The notes under the pieces were generated by a model, which did no database searches, was not told where the DNA came from, and saw only the letters and a list, made by a program, of their open reading frames with translations. DNA of 64,000 nt. Source: Nocardia sp. NBC_01503 (GTDB taxonomy: Bacteria > Actinomycetota > Actinomycetes > Mycobacteriales > Mycobacteriaceae). The stretch covers positions 2,294,001 through 2,358,000 of the forward strand of contig NZ_CP109596.1 of assembly GCF_036327755.1 (NCBI RefSeq), written 5' to 3'. Shown one piece after another: positions 30,761 to 39,351 of this stretch. The position numbers and the translations under genes were made by a program. The first letter of the stretch is position 1. Every line of letters begins with the position of its first letter.

Positions 30761-32395
30761 TCAATCCCGCTGGCAGGTCATGTCATTCGCGGGCAGGGTG
30801 CCGTCCCGGAAGTAGTCGTTGACCGCCGCGTAGACACAGCTGTTCGGGTAGCGGCCGAAGATCCAGTGGATGGCCACGTTCTCCAGCGTCACCATGCGCG
30901 AGGCGGACAGCGCCCGGTGCATGCCCTGGGCATTGCCGTAACTGGTGCGGGTGTCACCGGTCGACTGCACGATCAGGGCCGGCACCGAATTGTTCACCAC
31001 CGTGGGCGCTTCCACGGGTGGAGCCCAGAAGGCGCACGGGGTGATGTTGTTGGCGAAGGCGCCGAACACCGGTTCGGTGGCGCGTGCCGCCTCGATATTG
31101 CGCCAGTACCAGGCCGGATCGCGAGGCACCTCGACATCGCCGCACATGATGGCCATCTGCGCGCCACCATCGGCCGGGTCCGCCTTCAGCATGTAGGCGA
31201 GTGATTTGATGATCCCCGGATCCGGGTTGACCGGTTTGCCGTCGGCCGCGTCGGCGAAGAGCCGGACCATATCGGAGACGACGTCGTACTGGCGCGGATC
31301 GTCGAGCACGGTGAACAGCATCATCGGCAGCGCGTGCTCATCCACATCGAATTCGCCCACCCGGATGGGTTTTTCGGCGGAACGGCGAATGAGATCCATG
31401 ACGGTCGCGCGCACCTGTTCGCGGGTGCCGCCGAGGTGGTATTCGGCGTTCTTCGCGGCGGCCGAGTCCGCCCAGTCGTCCAGCGCGGCCTCATTCGGCA
31501 CGCCCATATCCCGCATCATCTCGACCGCGCCGTAGCGCGCCGGATCGACCGCGCTGTCCAGCACGATGCGGTCCGCGCGCTCGGGGAACATCTCGGTGTA
31601 GACCGCGCCCAGGTAGGTGCCGTAGGACGTGCCGTAGTAGCTGGTCTTCTGCTCGCCGAGGACGCCGCGAATGACATCCATATCGCGGGCGGTATTGCGA
31701 GTGGTGAAGTACCGCAGTCGTTCTCCGTTGGTGGTGGCACAGCGCGCCGCGAGTTCGGTCTGCGTGGCGACGGATTCGGCATAACCCACGGCGTCCACAC
31801 CGGCCGATTGCAGTCCGAACCCGCGCGGCCAGCCGCAATGCACGGCCGAGGAGCGGCCGATGCCGCGCGGATCCATGCCGATGAGGTCGTAACGGGCCTT
31901 CACCTCGGGGGTCATGGCCGCGCCGAAGTCGACGCCGAAGTCCAGACCCGGTCCGCCGGGGCCGCCCGGATTGGACAGGATGATGCCGCGCCGGTTCGCG
32001 GTATCGGTGGCGGCGATACGGGAGATCGCGACGGTGATCGTCTCGCCTCGCGGTGCGGCGTAATTCAATGGAACGGTGATATCGGCGCACTGCGCGCCCG
32101 CCTTGTCCAGGCGGGGTTCGTCGCACGACTTCCATTGCGGCTGTTGATTGTAGAACCCGTCCAGCGCGGGTTCTGCCTCCGCGGACGGGACGATGGGGGT
32201 GACGAGCACGGCGCCGACCACCGCGGCGATCCCGGTCAGGATGCCCGCGCCGATGGTCAGTCGGCGTCGGGTCCGGCGGTCGCCGCGCGGGGTTTCCGCG
32301 CCGGGGAGATCGCCCGGTGCCGCTCCGTCGGGGAGATCATGCGGGGACGCTCCGGAATCGTCGGGGCGGTCGCTCTTCGAGTGGCGCACAGTCAT
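30761..32395 (-). CDS. Exported alpha/beta hydrolase, tripeptidyl-aminopeptidase-like
   Basis: A 544-residue exported hydrolase. After a hydrophilic N-terminus of some 48 residues comes a signal or anchor helix (LTIGAGILTGIAAVVGAVLV). The domain has oxyanion motif NPGGPGGPG, the nucleophile elbow GTSYGTYLG, the acid in IVQSTGDTRTSYG and His in NVAIHWIFG, followed by the TAP-like C-terminal segment with a Cys pair. Such proteins release N-terminal tripeptides or hydrolyse lipids at the cell envelope (mycobacterial Hip1-like). The start is ATG 32395 or GTG 32389; AAGGA has better spacing for the GTG. It follows the serine hydrolase gene by 49 bp. Confidence 0.9.
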   Translation of the reverse strand: MTVRHSKSDRPDDSGASPHDLPDGAAPGDLPGAETPRGDRRTRRRLTIGAGILTGIAAVVGAVLVTPIVPSAEAEPALDGFYNQQPQWKSCDEPRLDKAGAQCADITVPLNYAAPRGETITVAISRIAATDTANRRGIILSNPGGPGGPGLDFGVDFGAAMTPEVKARYDLIGMDPRGIGRSSAVHCGWPRGFGLQSAGVDAVGYAESVATQTELAARCATTNGERLRYFTTRNTARDMDVIRGVLGEQKTSYYGTSYGTYLGAVYTEMFPERADRIVLDSAVDPARYGAVEMMRDMGVPNEAALDDWADSAAAKNAEYHLGGTREQVRATVMDLIRRSAEKPIRVGEFDVDEHALPMMLFTVLDDPRQYDVVSDMVRLFADAADGKPVNPDPGIIKSLAYMLKADPADGGAQMAIMCGDVEVPRDPAWYWRNIEAARATEPVFGAFANNITPCAFWAPPVEAPTVVNNSVPALIVQSTGDTRTSYGNAQGMHRALSASRMVTLENVAIHWIFGRYPNSCVYAAVNDYFRDGTLPANDMTCQRD

Positions 32396-32444
32396 TCCTT
32401 CCAAACGTGCTGTGGTGGCGAGTCGAGTTGCGGCTGAACGGGGT

Positions 32445-33623
32445 TCATTCCGCACAGAAGGCGGTGTCCACGACCTTGCCGACCAATTCCGCGGACGCGT
32501 CGTCGGCGGGGAGTTGATTCACGGTGACGTTCACGGCGCGGCCGTCGGCGGTGACGCCGCCGCGGGTGCTGAAACCCGGGATGCTGCCGCCGTGGCCCCA
32601 AACGTCCTTACCGCAGGGGGTGTGTTCGAGGATCAGGCCCAATCCGTAACCGGCACCGGGCATTCGGTCGAAGGGGACGGTCTGCTTCATCTGCGCCAAC
32701 TGGGCGGCGGGCACGAGATCGCCATTCGCCACGGCGGTGAAGAAGCGATTGAGGTCCGCTCCGGTGGAGACCATGGCGCCGGCGGTATCGCCCCAGGAGG
32801 GATTGAGGTCGGTGTAGTCCACCTGCTTGCCGTCGATCATCTGGTAGCCCTTGGGATGCGTTCCGCGAATGACGGTTTCGCCCTCGGCCGGGAAGTAGGT
32901 GTCCTTCAGGCCGAGCTTGTCGATGATGCGCGTACCGATTTCGGCGGCGGCCGTTCGCCCGGTGACCTTCTCGATGAGCATGCCGAGCAGCAGGTAGTTG
33001 GTGTTGGTGTAGACCGAGCGCGCGCCGGGCTCGAATTGCGGGGGCATGGTCATGGCCAGCCGGACCAGATCCGCCGAATGGTATTGCCGCCAACGGGTTT
33101 CGGGCTGGAGCACCTGGACCTGTGCGGCGTTCACGGCATCGCGCATCGCCGGGTCGGCGCTGGCGAGATAGTCGGGCAGACCGCTGGTGTGCTGGAGCAG
33201 CTGGCGCACGCTGATCCTGTTGCCGTCATTGCCATTGCCCCGCACTACGCCCGGCAGATAGCGCTCGATGGGGGCGTCCAACTCGACTGCGCCCTCGGCG
33301 GCCAATTGCATCAGCACCGTGGCGACGAATGTCTTGGTATTGCTGCCGATTCGGATCCGGGCCTGGTCCGGGATTGGTGCGCCGGTACCGGTATCGCCGA
33401 CGCCCGCGGTGCGGGTGCGCTGCCCGTCGGGACCGTTGATGACCACCTGGATGCCCGGGATTCCAGCCCGTACGGCCGCGTTCATGGCGTCGGTGATGGC
33501 ACGGTCGCCGCCATCCGGCTCGGGTGCGGCGTCCTGACTGCCGCAGCCCGCCGCGGTCAGCGCGACCACCAGTCCGAGTCCGGCCAGCGCAGTCGCACCG
33601 TGCCGCCGTCGAAGTTTCCTCAT
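32445..33623 (-). CDS. Lipoprotein serine hydrolase, beta-lactamase/DD-peptidase fold
   Basis: A 392-residue class C beta-lactamase-like protein. The signal peptide ends in a lipobox LTAAGC with the lipid-bearing Cys at about 27. Active-site motifs are SNTK (SxxK), YTNTN (YxN) and GHGGSIPG (in place of KTG). It may be a D-alanyl-D-alanine carboxypeptidase or an esterase; a true lactamase role is not implied. The start is ATG 33623; no strong ribosome binding site is seen. Two perfect 18-bp palindromes lie 59-100 bp upstream. Confidence 0.9.
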   Translation of the reverse strand: MRKLRRRHGATALAGLGLVVALTAAGCGSQDAAPEPDGGDRAITDAMNAAVRAGIPGIQVVINGPDGQRTRTAGVGDTGTGAPIPDQARIRIGSNTKTFVATVLMQLAAEGAVELDAPIERYLPGVVRGNGNDGNRISVRQLLQHTSGLPDYLASADPAMRDAVNAAQVQVLQPETRWRQYHSADLVRLAMTMPPQFEPGARSVYTNTNYLLLGMLIEKVTGRTAAAEIGTRIIDKLGLKDTYFPAEGETVIRGTHPKGYQMIDGKQVDYTDLNPSWGDTAGAMVSTGADLNRFFTAVANGDLVPAAQLAQMKQTVPFDRMPGAGYGLGLILEHTPCGKDVWGHGGSIPGFSTRGGVTADGRAVNVTVNQLPADDASAELVGKVVDTAFCAE

Positions 33624-33681
33624 GGGAACGAGATTAGGAAAAGCGCCCTGACCTGCCGATCCGGTGGACACCCGGATTCAC

Positions 33682-33723
33682 GGTAGCGCTGGCGCTACCC
33701 CTCTATATGCAACTCGTTGCATA
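33682..33723. promoter_or_regulatory. Twin perfect palindromes between divergent genes
   Basis: GGTAGCGC-TG-GCGCTACC (33682-33699) and TATGCAAC-TC-GTTGCATA (33706-33723). Both have perfect 8-bp arms and a 2-bp centre, with centres 24 bp apart. The second has the look of a TetR-family operator. They lie between the serine hydrolase (-) and the SDR gene (+). No regulator is directly adjacent; the closest TetR gene is at 35120. Confidence 0.7.
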
Positions 33724-33829
33724 GAGAGCCGGTGTGGCCTACTGTCCGAATTGCAGGGTTTCGCCCCCGGCCGCGCATGGACGCGCGGATTATCGAACCG
33801 GGGCGATGGCAAGGGAGAGGGAGCTGACC

Positions 33830-34678
33830 ATGACGCAAGCACGGAAACCGCTGGCGGGCCGGACCATGATCATGTCGGGCGGTAGCCGCGGTATCGGGCT
33901 GGAGATCGCCAAGCGGGCGGCGGCGGACGGGGCGAATATCACCCTGATCGCCAAGACCGATACACCGCATCCGAAACTGCCGGGCACCATTCACACCGCG
34001 GCGGCGGAGCTGGAGCAGGCGGGCGGCACGGTGCTCAAGTACGTCGGCGATGTGCGCGATGACGGGGCGGTCGCCGAGGCGGTACAGCAGACCGTGCAGC
34101 GCTTCGGCGGTATCGACATGGTGGTGAACAACGCGTCGGCAATCGACCTGTCCCCCACCGAGATTCTGCCCATGAAGAAGTACGACCTCATGCAGGACAT
34201 CAATTGCCGCGGCAGTTTCCTGCTCTCCAAGACCTGCATTCCGGCACTGAAGGATTCGGCGCAGGCGGGTCGCAACCCACACATCCTGACGCTGTCCCCG
34301 CCGTTGAACCTGGATCCGAAGTGGGCGGGCTCCTCGCTCGGTTACACCATTGCCAAGTACGGAATGTCCCTCACCACACTGGGTTTGGCCGAGGAACTGC
34401 GCAAATACGGTATCGGCGTGAACTCGCTGTGGCCGCGTACCACCATCGCCACGGCGGCGGTTCGCAATCTGCTCGGCGGTGAGGAGATGGTCTCCACCTC
34501 CCGCACCCCCGATATCTACGCCGACGCCGCCTACCTGGTCCTGACCTCCCCGGCCAAGGACACCACCGGCAATTTCTTCATCGATGACGAAGTCCTTGCC
34601 GCACACGGGATCACAGATCTGGACAAGTACCGGGTGATCCCGGGCGACGGCCCCCTCACCACCGACCTGTTCCTCTGA
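33830..34678 (+). CDS. Short-chain dehydrogenase/reductase (HSDL2-like)
   Basis: A 282-residue classical SDR: nucleotide loop SGGSRGIG (about residues 16-23), NNAS, catalytic YTIAK (Tyr/Lys) with Ser in TLSPPL upstream. The length, the KPLAGRTM N-terminus and the GNFFIDDEVL end resemble the hydroxysteroid dehydrogenase-like protein 2 subgroup, often tied to fatty acid or sterol metabolism. ATG 33830 follows the purine-rich GGGAGAGGGAG. The twin palindromes upstream suggest repression by a TetR protein. Confidence 0.9.
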   Translation: MTQARKPLAGRTMIMSGGSRGIGLEIAKRAAADGANITLIAKTDTPHPKLPGTIHTAAAELEQAGGTVLKYVGDVRDDGAVAEAVQQTVQRFGGIDMVVNNASAIDLSPTEILPMKKYDLMQDINCRGSFLLSKTCIPALKDSAQAGRNPHILTLSPPLNLDPKWAGSSLGYTIAKYGMSLTTLGLAEELRKYGIGVNSLWPRTTIATAAVRNLLGGEEMVSTSRTPDIYADAAYLVLTSPAKDTTGNFFIDDEVLAAHGITDLDKYRVIPGDGPLTTDLFL

Positions 34679-34723
34679 CGCGGACCTTCGGACGGCGGGT
34701 CGCGGTGACGCGGCCCGCCGTTC

Positions 34724-35098
34724 TCATGCCCGCACCGCCCCGGCTATGCGTCGGAGCATGGCGCGGACCACGAGGCGGTGGCCGCCGGTACCGATGACCA
34801 GGGCCCGGTAGAGGCGGCCGTGCGGGCCGGGGAACTCGCCCCAGCTCTCGGCGGTGAGGCGGGTGCCGGTGGGGGTCTCCTCGTCCAGGCGGAAGACCAG
34901 GGCGTAGCGGGAGAAGGGGTGGCGGCCGGTCAGGGCCAATCGATGGGGCGGATCGGCCTCGTCGAGGGTGAATCCGCGCGGAAGTGTGCTGAGATCGTCC
35001 GGGTCTTCGCAGGTCGTGCGCAGCAGGGCGGACCAGGTTCGGGCGCGATCGGCGGGAACGAGTGTGGAATGCTGGTCGATGTAGGGCAAACGCTCCAT
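34724..35098 (-). CDS. SRPBCC/DUF2867-like small protein
   Basis: A 124-residue protein starting MERLPYIDQHSTLVPADR. Strand pattern and the segment RLTAESWGEFPGPHGRLYRALVIGTGGHRLVV fit a helix-grip (SRPBCC, DUF2867-like) fold that binds a hydrophobic ligand. It is divergent from a TetR gene with only 21 bp between start codons, so their promoters overlap and regulation by that TetR is nearly forced. No ribosome binding site is seen; a -10-like TAGTACAGT suggests a leaderless or near-leaderless transcript. Confidence 0.7.
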   Translation of the reverse strand: MERLPYIDQHSTLVPADRARTWSALLRTTCEDPDDLSTLPRGFTLDEADPPHRLALTGRHPFSRYALVFRLDEETPTGTRLTAESWGEFPGPHGRLYRALVIGTGGHRLVVRAMLRRIAGAVRA

Positions 35099-35119
35099 AT
35101 AGAAGGACTGTACTAGTTC

Positions 35120-35707
35120 ATGGCACCTCCCCGGAAGCACGACACCGATGTGATCCTCGACGCGGCACGCACCCTGGTACTGCGCGAGGGGCCGCGCGCG
35201 GCCAGCGTGGCCGCCATCGCCGAGGCGAGCGGCGCACCGGTCGGCACGCTGTATCACCGGTTCGGCAATCGCAATGGCGTACTGACGGCCGCCTGGCTAC
35301 GGGCGCTGGACCGGTTCCAGACCGGCGTACTCGGCGCGGCCGCCGCACAGGACGATCCGATCGAGGCCGCGGTGGCCATGACCGCCGCCGCGCTCACCTT
35401 CGGCCGCGAACGCCTGGAGGACGCGAAACTCCTGCTGAACCTGCGGCCGCGCGACCTCCTGGACGGTGCGCCGGACTCCGAATTCAACGACCGGCTGGCC
35501 GCCATGAACGAACCGCTCTTCGCGACGCTGAGCCGAATCGCCCGGGGCGTCTACGGCTCCGACGGGGAACGCGAACTGGACGCCGTCCGCCGCGCGGTCG
35601 TGGATCTGCCCTACGGCGCGCTGCGCCGTTACGCCTACACCGACGGGTTCCCGGACTGGCTCGACGCCGACCTGGTGGCGGCGACCCGCGCACTGCTGGC
35701 GACATAG
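35120..35707 (+). CDS. TetR-family regulator
   Basis: A 195-residue TetR protein. HTH region IAEASGAPVGTLYHRFGNRNGVL (about residues 31-53, quoted in part) and a C-terminal ligand domain of about 140 residues. It diverges from the SRPBCC-like gene at 35098; the short gap holds the imperfect palindrome ACTGTACTAGT, the probable shared operator. A strong terminator (35711-35741) follows. Confidence 0.88.
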   Translation: MAPPRKHDTDVILDAARTLVLREGPRAASVAAIAEASGAPVGTLYHRFGNRNGVLTAAWLRALDRFQTGVLGAAAAQDDPIEAAVAMTAAALTFGRERLEDAKLLLNLRPRDLLDGAPDSEFNDRLAAMNEPLFATLSRIARGVYGSDGERELDAVRRAVVDLPYGALRRYAYTDGFPDWLDADLVAATRALLAT

Positions 35708-35710
35708 GAA

Positions 35711-35741
35711 AGCGGCCGCACCCGATCGGGCACGGCCGCTT
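35711..35741. terminator. Bidirectional terminator between tetR and glfT2
   Basis: AGCGGCCG and CGGCCGCT arms with an inner CCCGAT/ATCGGG stem, between convergent stops at 35707 and 35752. Confidence 0.75.
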
Positions 35742-35751
35742 CGCTATTCGA

Positions 35752-37653
35752 TTACTTCGGGTCGATGCCGTAGAGGCGTTCCCAGTTCTCGCGGCTGGTG
35801 AGCTCCGGCATGGCGGCGCGCCACTGCTGCTGCAGGCTCGGCAGCTCCTTGCGCAGCTGCTTGAGCACGCGGTAGGCGCGCAGCAGCAGGCGGCGCGCGG
35901 TCTCCTTGTCGCGGCGGCGAATTCGCACACCGGACTGCGAGGCGTCGGTCACGACCACGTGGTCGTAGAGACCGATATGCCACCAGTGCGCGTCCTCGCG
36001 GGTGATGCCGACGACGCCCGGAATGGTGCGGCCGGTCCACTGGGTGAGGGCGCGCTTGAACAGGATGAGCAGCGGACGGCTGGGTTCACCGCCGGCGCGG
36101 CGCACGTGCACGTGGGCGTTGACGACCGGTGCGGTCGCCGCCGGATGCTTGATGGTCTCGGGATAGTCCGAGCGGGAACCGCGCGCGGTCTTCAGCGCCT
36201 CGATCCCGCCGTCCCGCAGGGCCTTCGGGCCGCGCAGATAATCCTCGACACCCGAGAGCGTGGTGTGCGCCAGACCGTACTGCATGCCGACCAGGTACTC
36301 ACCGATCTCCCGGAAGAGCTGCCGGGTAACGGCTTTCGGATCCAGATCGGTGTGCAGCGAGGAGACGATGAGCGAATTGCGCGAGGAGAAGTAGCGCGCC
36401 CAGTCGTCGAAATCCTTCCAGTAGAAGTCGGCGTGCCAGACCGCGGCGTTCGGCAGGGTGACGGTGACGAAACCGTTCTCCCGTGCGCGCAAACCGTATT
36501 CGACATCGTCCCACTGGAAGAAGATCGGCACCGGCAGCCCGATCTTCTTGACCACCTCGGCCGGGATCAGACAGGTCCACCACGCCTGGTAGCCCGCGTC
36601 CACGCGCCGCTCCTGATGCTTCTTGAGCATGCTGGTGTTGCGCAGCGCCTTGGAGACCTTCTGCCCGTGCCGCAGCCGGGCCAGATCCGTCTCCTCCGCA
36701 CCGACATTGAGGTAGTCCGGATTGAACAGGAACAGCATCTGCGCGCCCACCAGGGTGGGTTCGACGGTCATATTCGCGAAGGCGTTGAGCCGCAACACCG
36801 TTTCCGGCTCGCACAGGATGTCGTCGTCCATCAGGATGACGTCGGCGTGCTCGTTCGCGCCGGACACCTCGTACAGACCGCGCGTGAAACCGCCCGCGCC
36901 ACCGAGATTCGGCTGCCGGATGTAGCGCAGCTTGTCACCGAGCTTGGGCGCGGTCTGGGCGAAGACCGGCTGATCCCGCACCAGATCGGTGCCCTGATCG
37001 ACCACGTACACCGCGTCGATGGCGCTCAATACGGTCGGATCGGAGGCCAGTGCGGCCATGGTGGCGGCGCAGTCGGGTGCGCGATTGAAGGTGCAGATGG
37101 CAATGGCCACCGGGCGCACGGATTCGGGCGCGGGCGCGGTCCACTCCAGATCGGAGATGGTGACCTCGCCGCCGATGGCGTCGACCTCGATCCACAGCGC
37201 ACCGCCGTCGATGAACATGTCGAGGTCGGCGCTCAGCGCCACCCGCCCGCTCTCGCTGGTCTGCGCGGTGGCGGCGACACGCCGATGCCCGGCGATATCG
37301 GAGGCGGCCAGTCGCACCTTGGTCTTACCGCCGACCTCGAGGGTCATGGCGACCTCTACGGCCGTGACGGAGGTCCAGCGCTGCCAGTAGCTGGCGGCGA
37401 AACGCCCGAAGTAAGTATTGGTGTGCGCGGTCGCGCCCTTGTCCAGCCGCAGGCTGAACCGTTCGCGGTGCGCCTTACCGCCCTTCACCACCGCGTACAG
37501 GTCATCGCTGATGCGCGGCGCCGGGCCGGTGAACAGGCCGCGCGCCAACACCAGCCGATCGGGAGCCGCATGGTCCGCGCGTAGCGTCGCGGGGGCTGCG
37601 GCGGTCAGCCGGTCATTGGTTTCGGTCACGGCTGGTCCAGCCGACGTATCCAT
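35752..37653 (-). CDS. glfT2: Galactofuranosyltransferase GlfT2
   Basis: A 633-residue processive GT2 enzyme (mycobacterial GlfT2 is about 637) that polymerises the galactan with alternating beta-1,5 and beta-1,6 links. An N-terminal beta-sandwich (about 1-150) precedes the GT-A domain with FNRAPDC and the metal motif MDDDILCEPE; WDDVEYGLR carries catalytic acids and VWHADFYWKD the conserved His. The C-terminal helical domain (about 440-633) supports tetramers. ATG 37653 is chosen, GAGGGA lying about five bases upstream; ATG 37668 is possible. The product of the wzm-wzt/glfT1 operon supplies its primer. Confidence 0.95.
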   Translation of the reverse strand: MDTSAGPAVTETNDRLTAAAPATLRADHAAPDRLVLARGLFTGPAPRISDDLYAVVKGGKAHRERFSLRLDKGATAHTNTYFGRFAASYWQRWTSVTAVEVAMTLEVGGKTKVRLAASDIAGHRRVAATAQTSESGRVALSADLDMFIDGGALWIEVDAIGGEVTISDLEWTAPAPESVRPVAIAICTFNRAPDCAATMAALASDPTVLSAIDAVYVVDQGTDLVRDQPVFAQTAPKLGDKLRYIRQPNLGGAGGFTRGLYEVSGANEHADVILMDDDILCEPETVLRLNAFANMTVEPTLVGAQMLFLFNPDYLNVGAEETDLARLRHGQKVSKALRNTSMLKKHQERRVDAGYQAWWTCLIPAEVVKKIGLPVPIFFQWDDVEYGLRARENGFVTVTLPNAAVWHADFYWKDFDDWARYFSSRNSLIVSSLHTDLDPKAVTRQLFREIGEYLVGMQYGLAHTTLSGVEDYLRGPKALRDGGIEALKTARGSRSDYPETIKHPAATAPVVNAHVHVRRAGGEPSRPLLILFKRALTQWTGRTIPGVVGITREDAHWWHIGLYDHVVVTDASQSGVRIRRRDKETARRLLLRAYRVLKQLRKELPSLQQQWRAAMPELTSRENWERLYGIDPK

Positions 37654-37781
37654 GAATTCCCTCGACATCCCTCGAAAACAACAGACACCGGCAACACCCG
37701 ACGTGGACGCACAACCCACTGTCACCGCTCGGCGGGCAGAAGAATATCAATCGACGGGCATAGCGTCAGCGTGAACCCGCG

Positions 37782-38318
37782 TTAACGCGATTCCTCGCGT
37801 GCGCCGGTGAAGACGAATTTGTCATACGCCCAGTATCGGAACATTACGGCAACGATCTGGCCAACCAGCGTTCCGGAGACGTTGTCCGCCAACGGACTCG
37901 ACAGATCCAGCACATAGCGGGAGAAGCCGAGACAACCCAGTTGCAGACCGATGGCCACGACATTGAATAGTGCATATAGCAAGTATTCGCGCGTCTGGCT
38001 ACCGCCCTTCTTGTGCGCGAAGGTCCACCATTTGTTGCCGAAATAGGTGACCACCGTGGCGACACCGATTGCGATGATCTTGGCGAGCAACGGCTGATGG
38101 AACAGCGGCCCCGCACCGCCGGCGAACACCAGCAGGTTGTAGGTGCCCGCGTCGACGGCGAAGCCGAGCAGGCCCACGACCAGGAACGCACCGCCCTGCC
38201 GTAGCGCCGCGCGCACCTTGTCGATCAGGGACTGCGGGACGATCTCGGAGGATTCCGCGGGGCTGACGCCGGGGGCCGCCGACTCACTGCTGGGCACTCG
38301 GCGACGGTACCGCAGCAT
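37782..38318 (-). CDS. GtrA-family membrane protein (first copy)
   Basis: A 178-residue protein with four predicted helices (from about residue 42: GGAFLVVGLLGFAVDAGTYNLL) and the GtrA signature FGNKWWTF. GtrA proteins flip or handle polyprenyl-phosphate sugars. A cytosolic tail of about 40 residues precedes helix 1. The start is ATG 38318 (GGGGAGGG nine bases upstream) or GTG 38297. It diverges by 58 bp from a GtrB-like glycosyltransferase followed by a GT-C-like protein, i.e. an apparent three-part Gtr module. It is distinct from the gtrA next to dprE1. Confidence 0.88.
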   Translation of the reverse strand: MLRYRRRVPSSESAAPGVSPAESSEIVPQSLIDKVRAALRQGGAFLVVGLLGFAVDAGTYNLLVFAGGAGPLFHQPLLAKIIAIGVATVVTYFGNKWWTFAHKKGGSQTREYLLYALFNVVAIGLQLGCLGFSRYVLDLSSPLADNVSGTLVGQIVAVMFRYWAYDKFVFTGAREESR

Positions 38319-38376
38319 TCTCGGGTACCCTCCCCGTGTTCGTATTCGCCTTCCGATCACATCGAGGATTGACCGG

Positions 38377-39351
38377 GTGGACCCCACCGAGCTCCGAATT
38401 GCCGCCGTGGTTCCGTGCCACAACGAAGAGGCCTCGGTCGCACAGGTCGTCACCGACCTCAAGGCCGCCGTGCCCGGAATCGTCGTATATGTCTACGACA
38501 ACCGGAGTACCGACGCGACCGCGGAGCGGGCGCGCGAGGCGGGCGCGATCGTGCGTCACGAATATCGCAAGGGCAAGGGCAATGTGGTGCGCCGTGCCTT
38601 CGCCGATATCGAGGCCGACGTCTATTTGATGATCGACGGCGATGACACCTATGACGCCTCCGCCGCGCCGCGCATGATCGAGGCGCTGCTATCGGGACCG
38701 TACGACCATGTGCTGGGCGTGCGCCGCGAGATCGCGGGCGAATCCGCGTACCGGCCCGGTCATGAGACCGGTAATAAGGTGCTCAATGGCGTTGTCGCGC
38801 AGGTGTTCGGCGAGAATGTCGAGGACATGCTGAGCGGATACCGGGTGTTCTCCCGGCGTTTCGTGAAGAGCTTCCCGGCGGTGTCGCGCGAATTCGAGAT
38901 CGAGACCGAATTGACCGTGCACTCACTGCATCTGCGGGTTCCGCAGACCGCGGTGCCGGTCGGATTCAAGGATCGGCCGGAGGGCAGTGAATCCAAACTG
39001 CGCACCTACACCGACGGTTTCAAGATCCTGCGGCTCATCGTCGGCCTGGCCCGGCATGAGCGGCCCGTCGCGTTCTACGGGCTGTTCGGCACGCTGGCCT
39101 GGCTGATCTCGATCATTCTGATCACGCCGATAGTGATCCAGTTCTACGAGATCCACGAGGTCCCGCGCTTCCCGACGCTGTTCCTGGGCTTCACGCTGCT
39201 GCTGCTGGGCAGTCTGGCCTGGACCGCGGGTCTGGTGCTGGACGGTATCCGCCGTTCCCGGCACGAGGCGGCACGCCTGATGTACCTGCGCTACTCCGCC
39301 GTGAGCGCGAACAACGAGGCCGAGGAACACACCGGCGGTACCCGTCGATGA
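38377..39351 (+). CDS. GtrB-like polyprenyl-phosphate glycosyltransferase
   Basis: A 324-residue GT2 enzyme: VVPCHNEEASV (start of GT-A), YDNRSTDAT, DGDDTYDA (metal site), and a C-terminal pair of membrane helices (about residues 232-255 and 268-292, AFYGLFGTLAWLISIIL ... LFLGFTLLLLGSLAWT). This layout, GT-A plus two helices, matches GtrB/DPM1-like enzymes that load a sugar on polyprenyl phosphate at the inner face. GTG 38377 has AGGA eight bases upstream. Its stop overlaps the next gene (ATGA). The sugar is not known. Confidence 0.88.
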   Translation: MDPTELRIAAVVPCHNEEASVAQVVTDLKAAVPGIVVYVYDNRSTDATAERAREAGAIVRHEYRKGKGNVVRRAFADIEADVYLMIDGDDTYDASAAPRMIEALLSGPYDHVLGVRREIAGESAYRPGHETGNKVLNGVVAQVFGENVEDMLSGYRVFSRRFVKSFPAVSREFEIETELTVHSLHLRVPQTAVPVGFKDRPEGSESKLRTYTDGFKILRLIVGLARHERPVAFYGLFGTLAWLISIILITPIVIQFYEIHEVPRFPTLFLGFTLLLLGSLAWTAGLVLDGIRRSRHEAARLMYLRYSAVSANNEAEEHTGGTRR

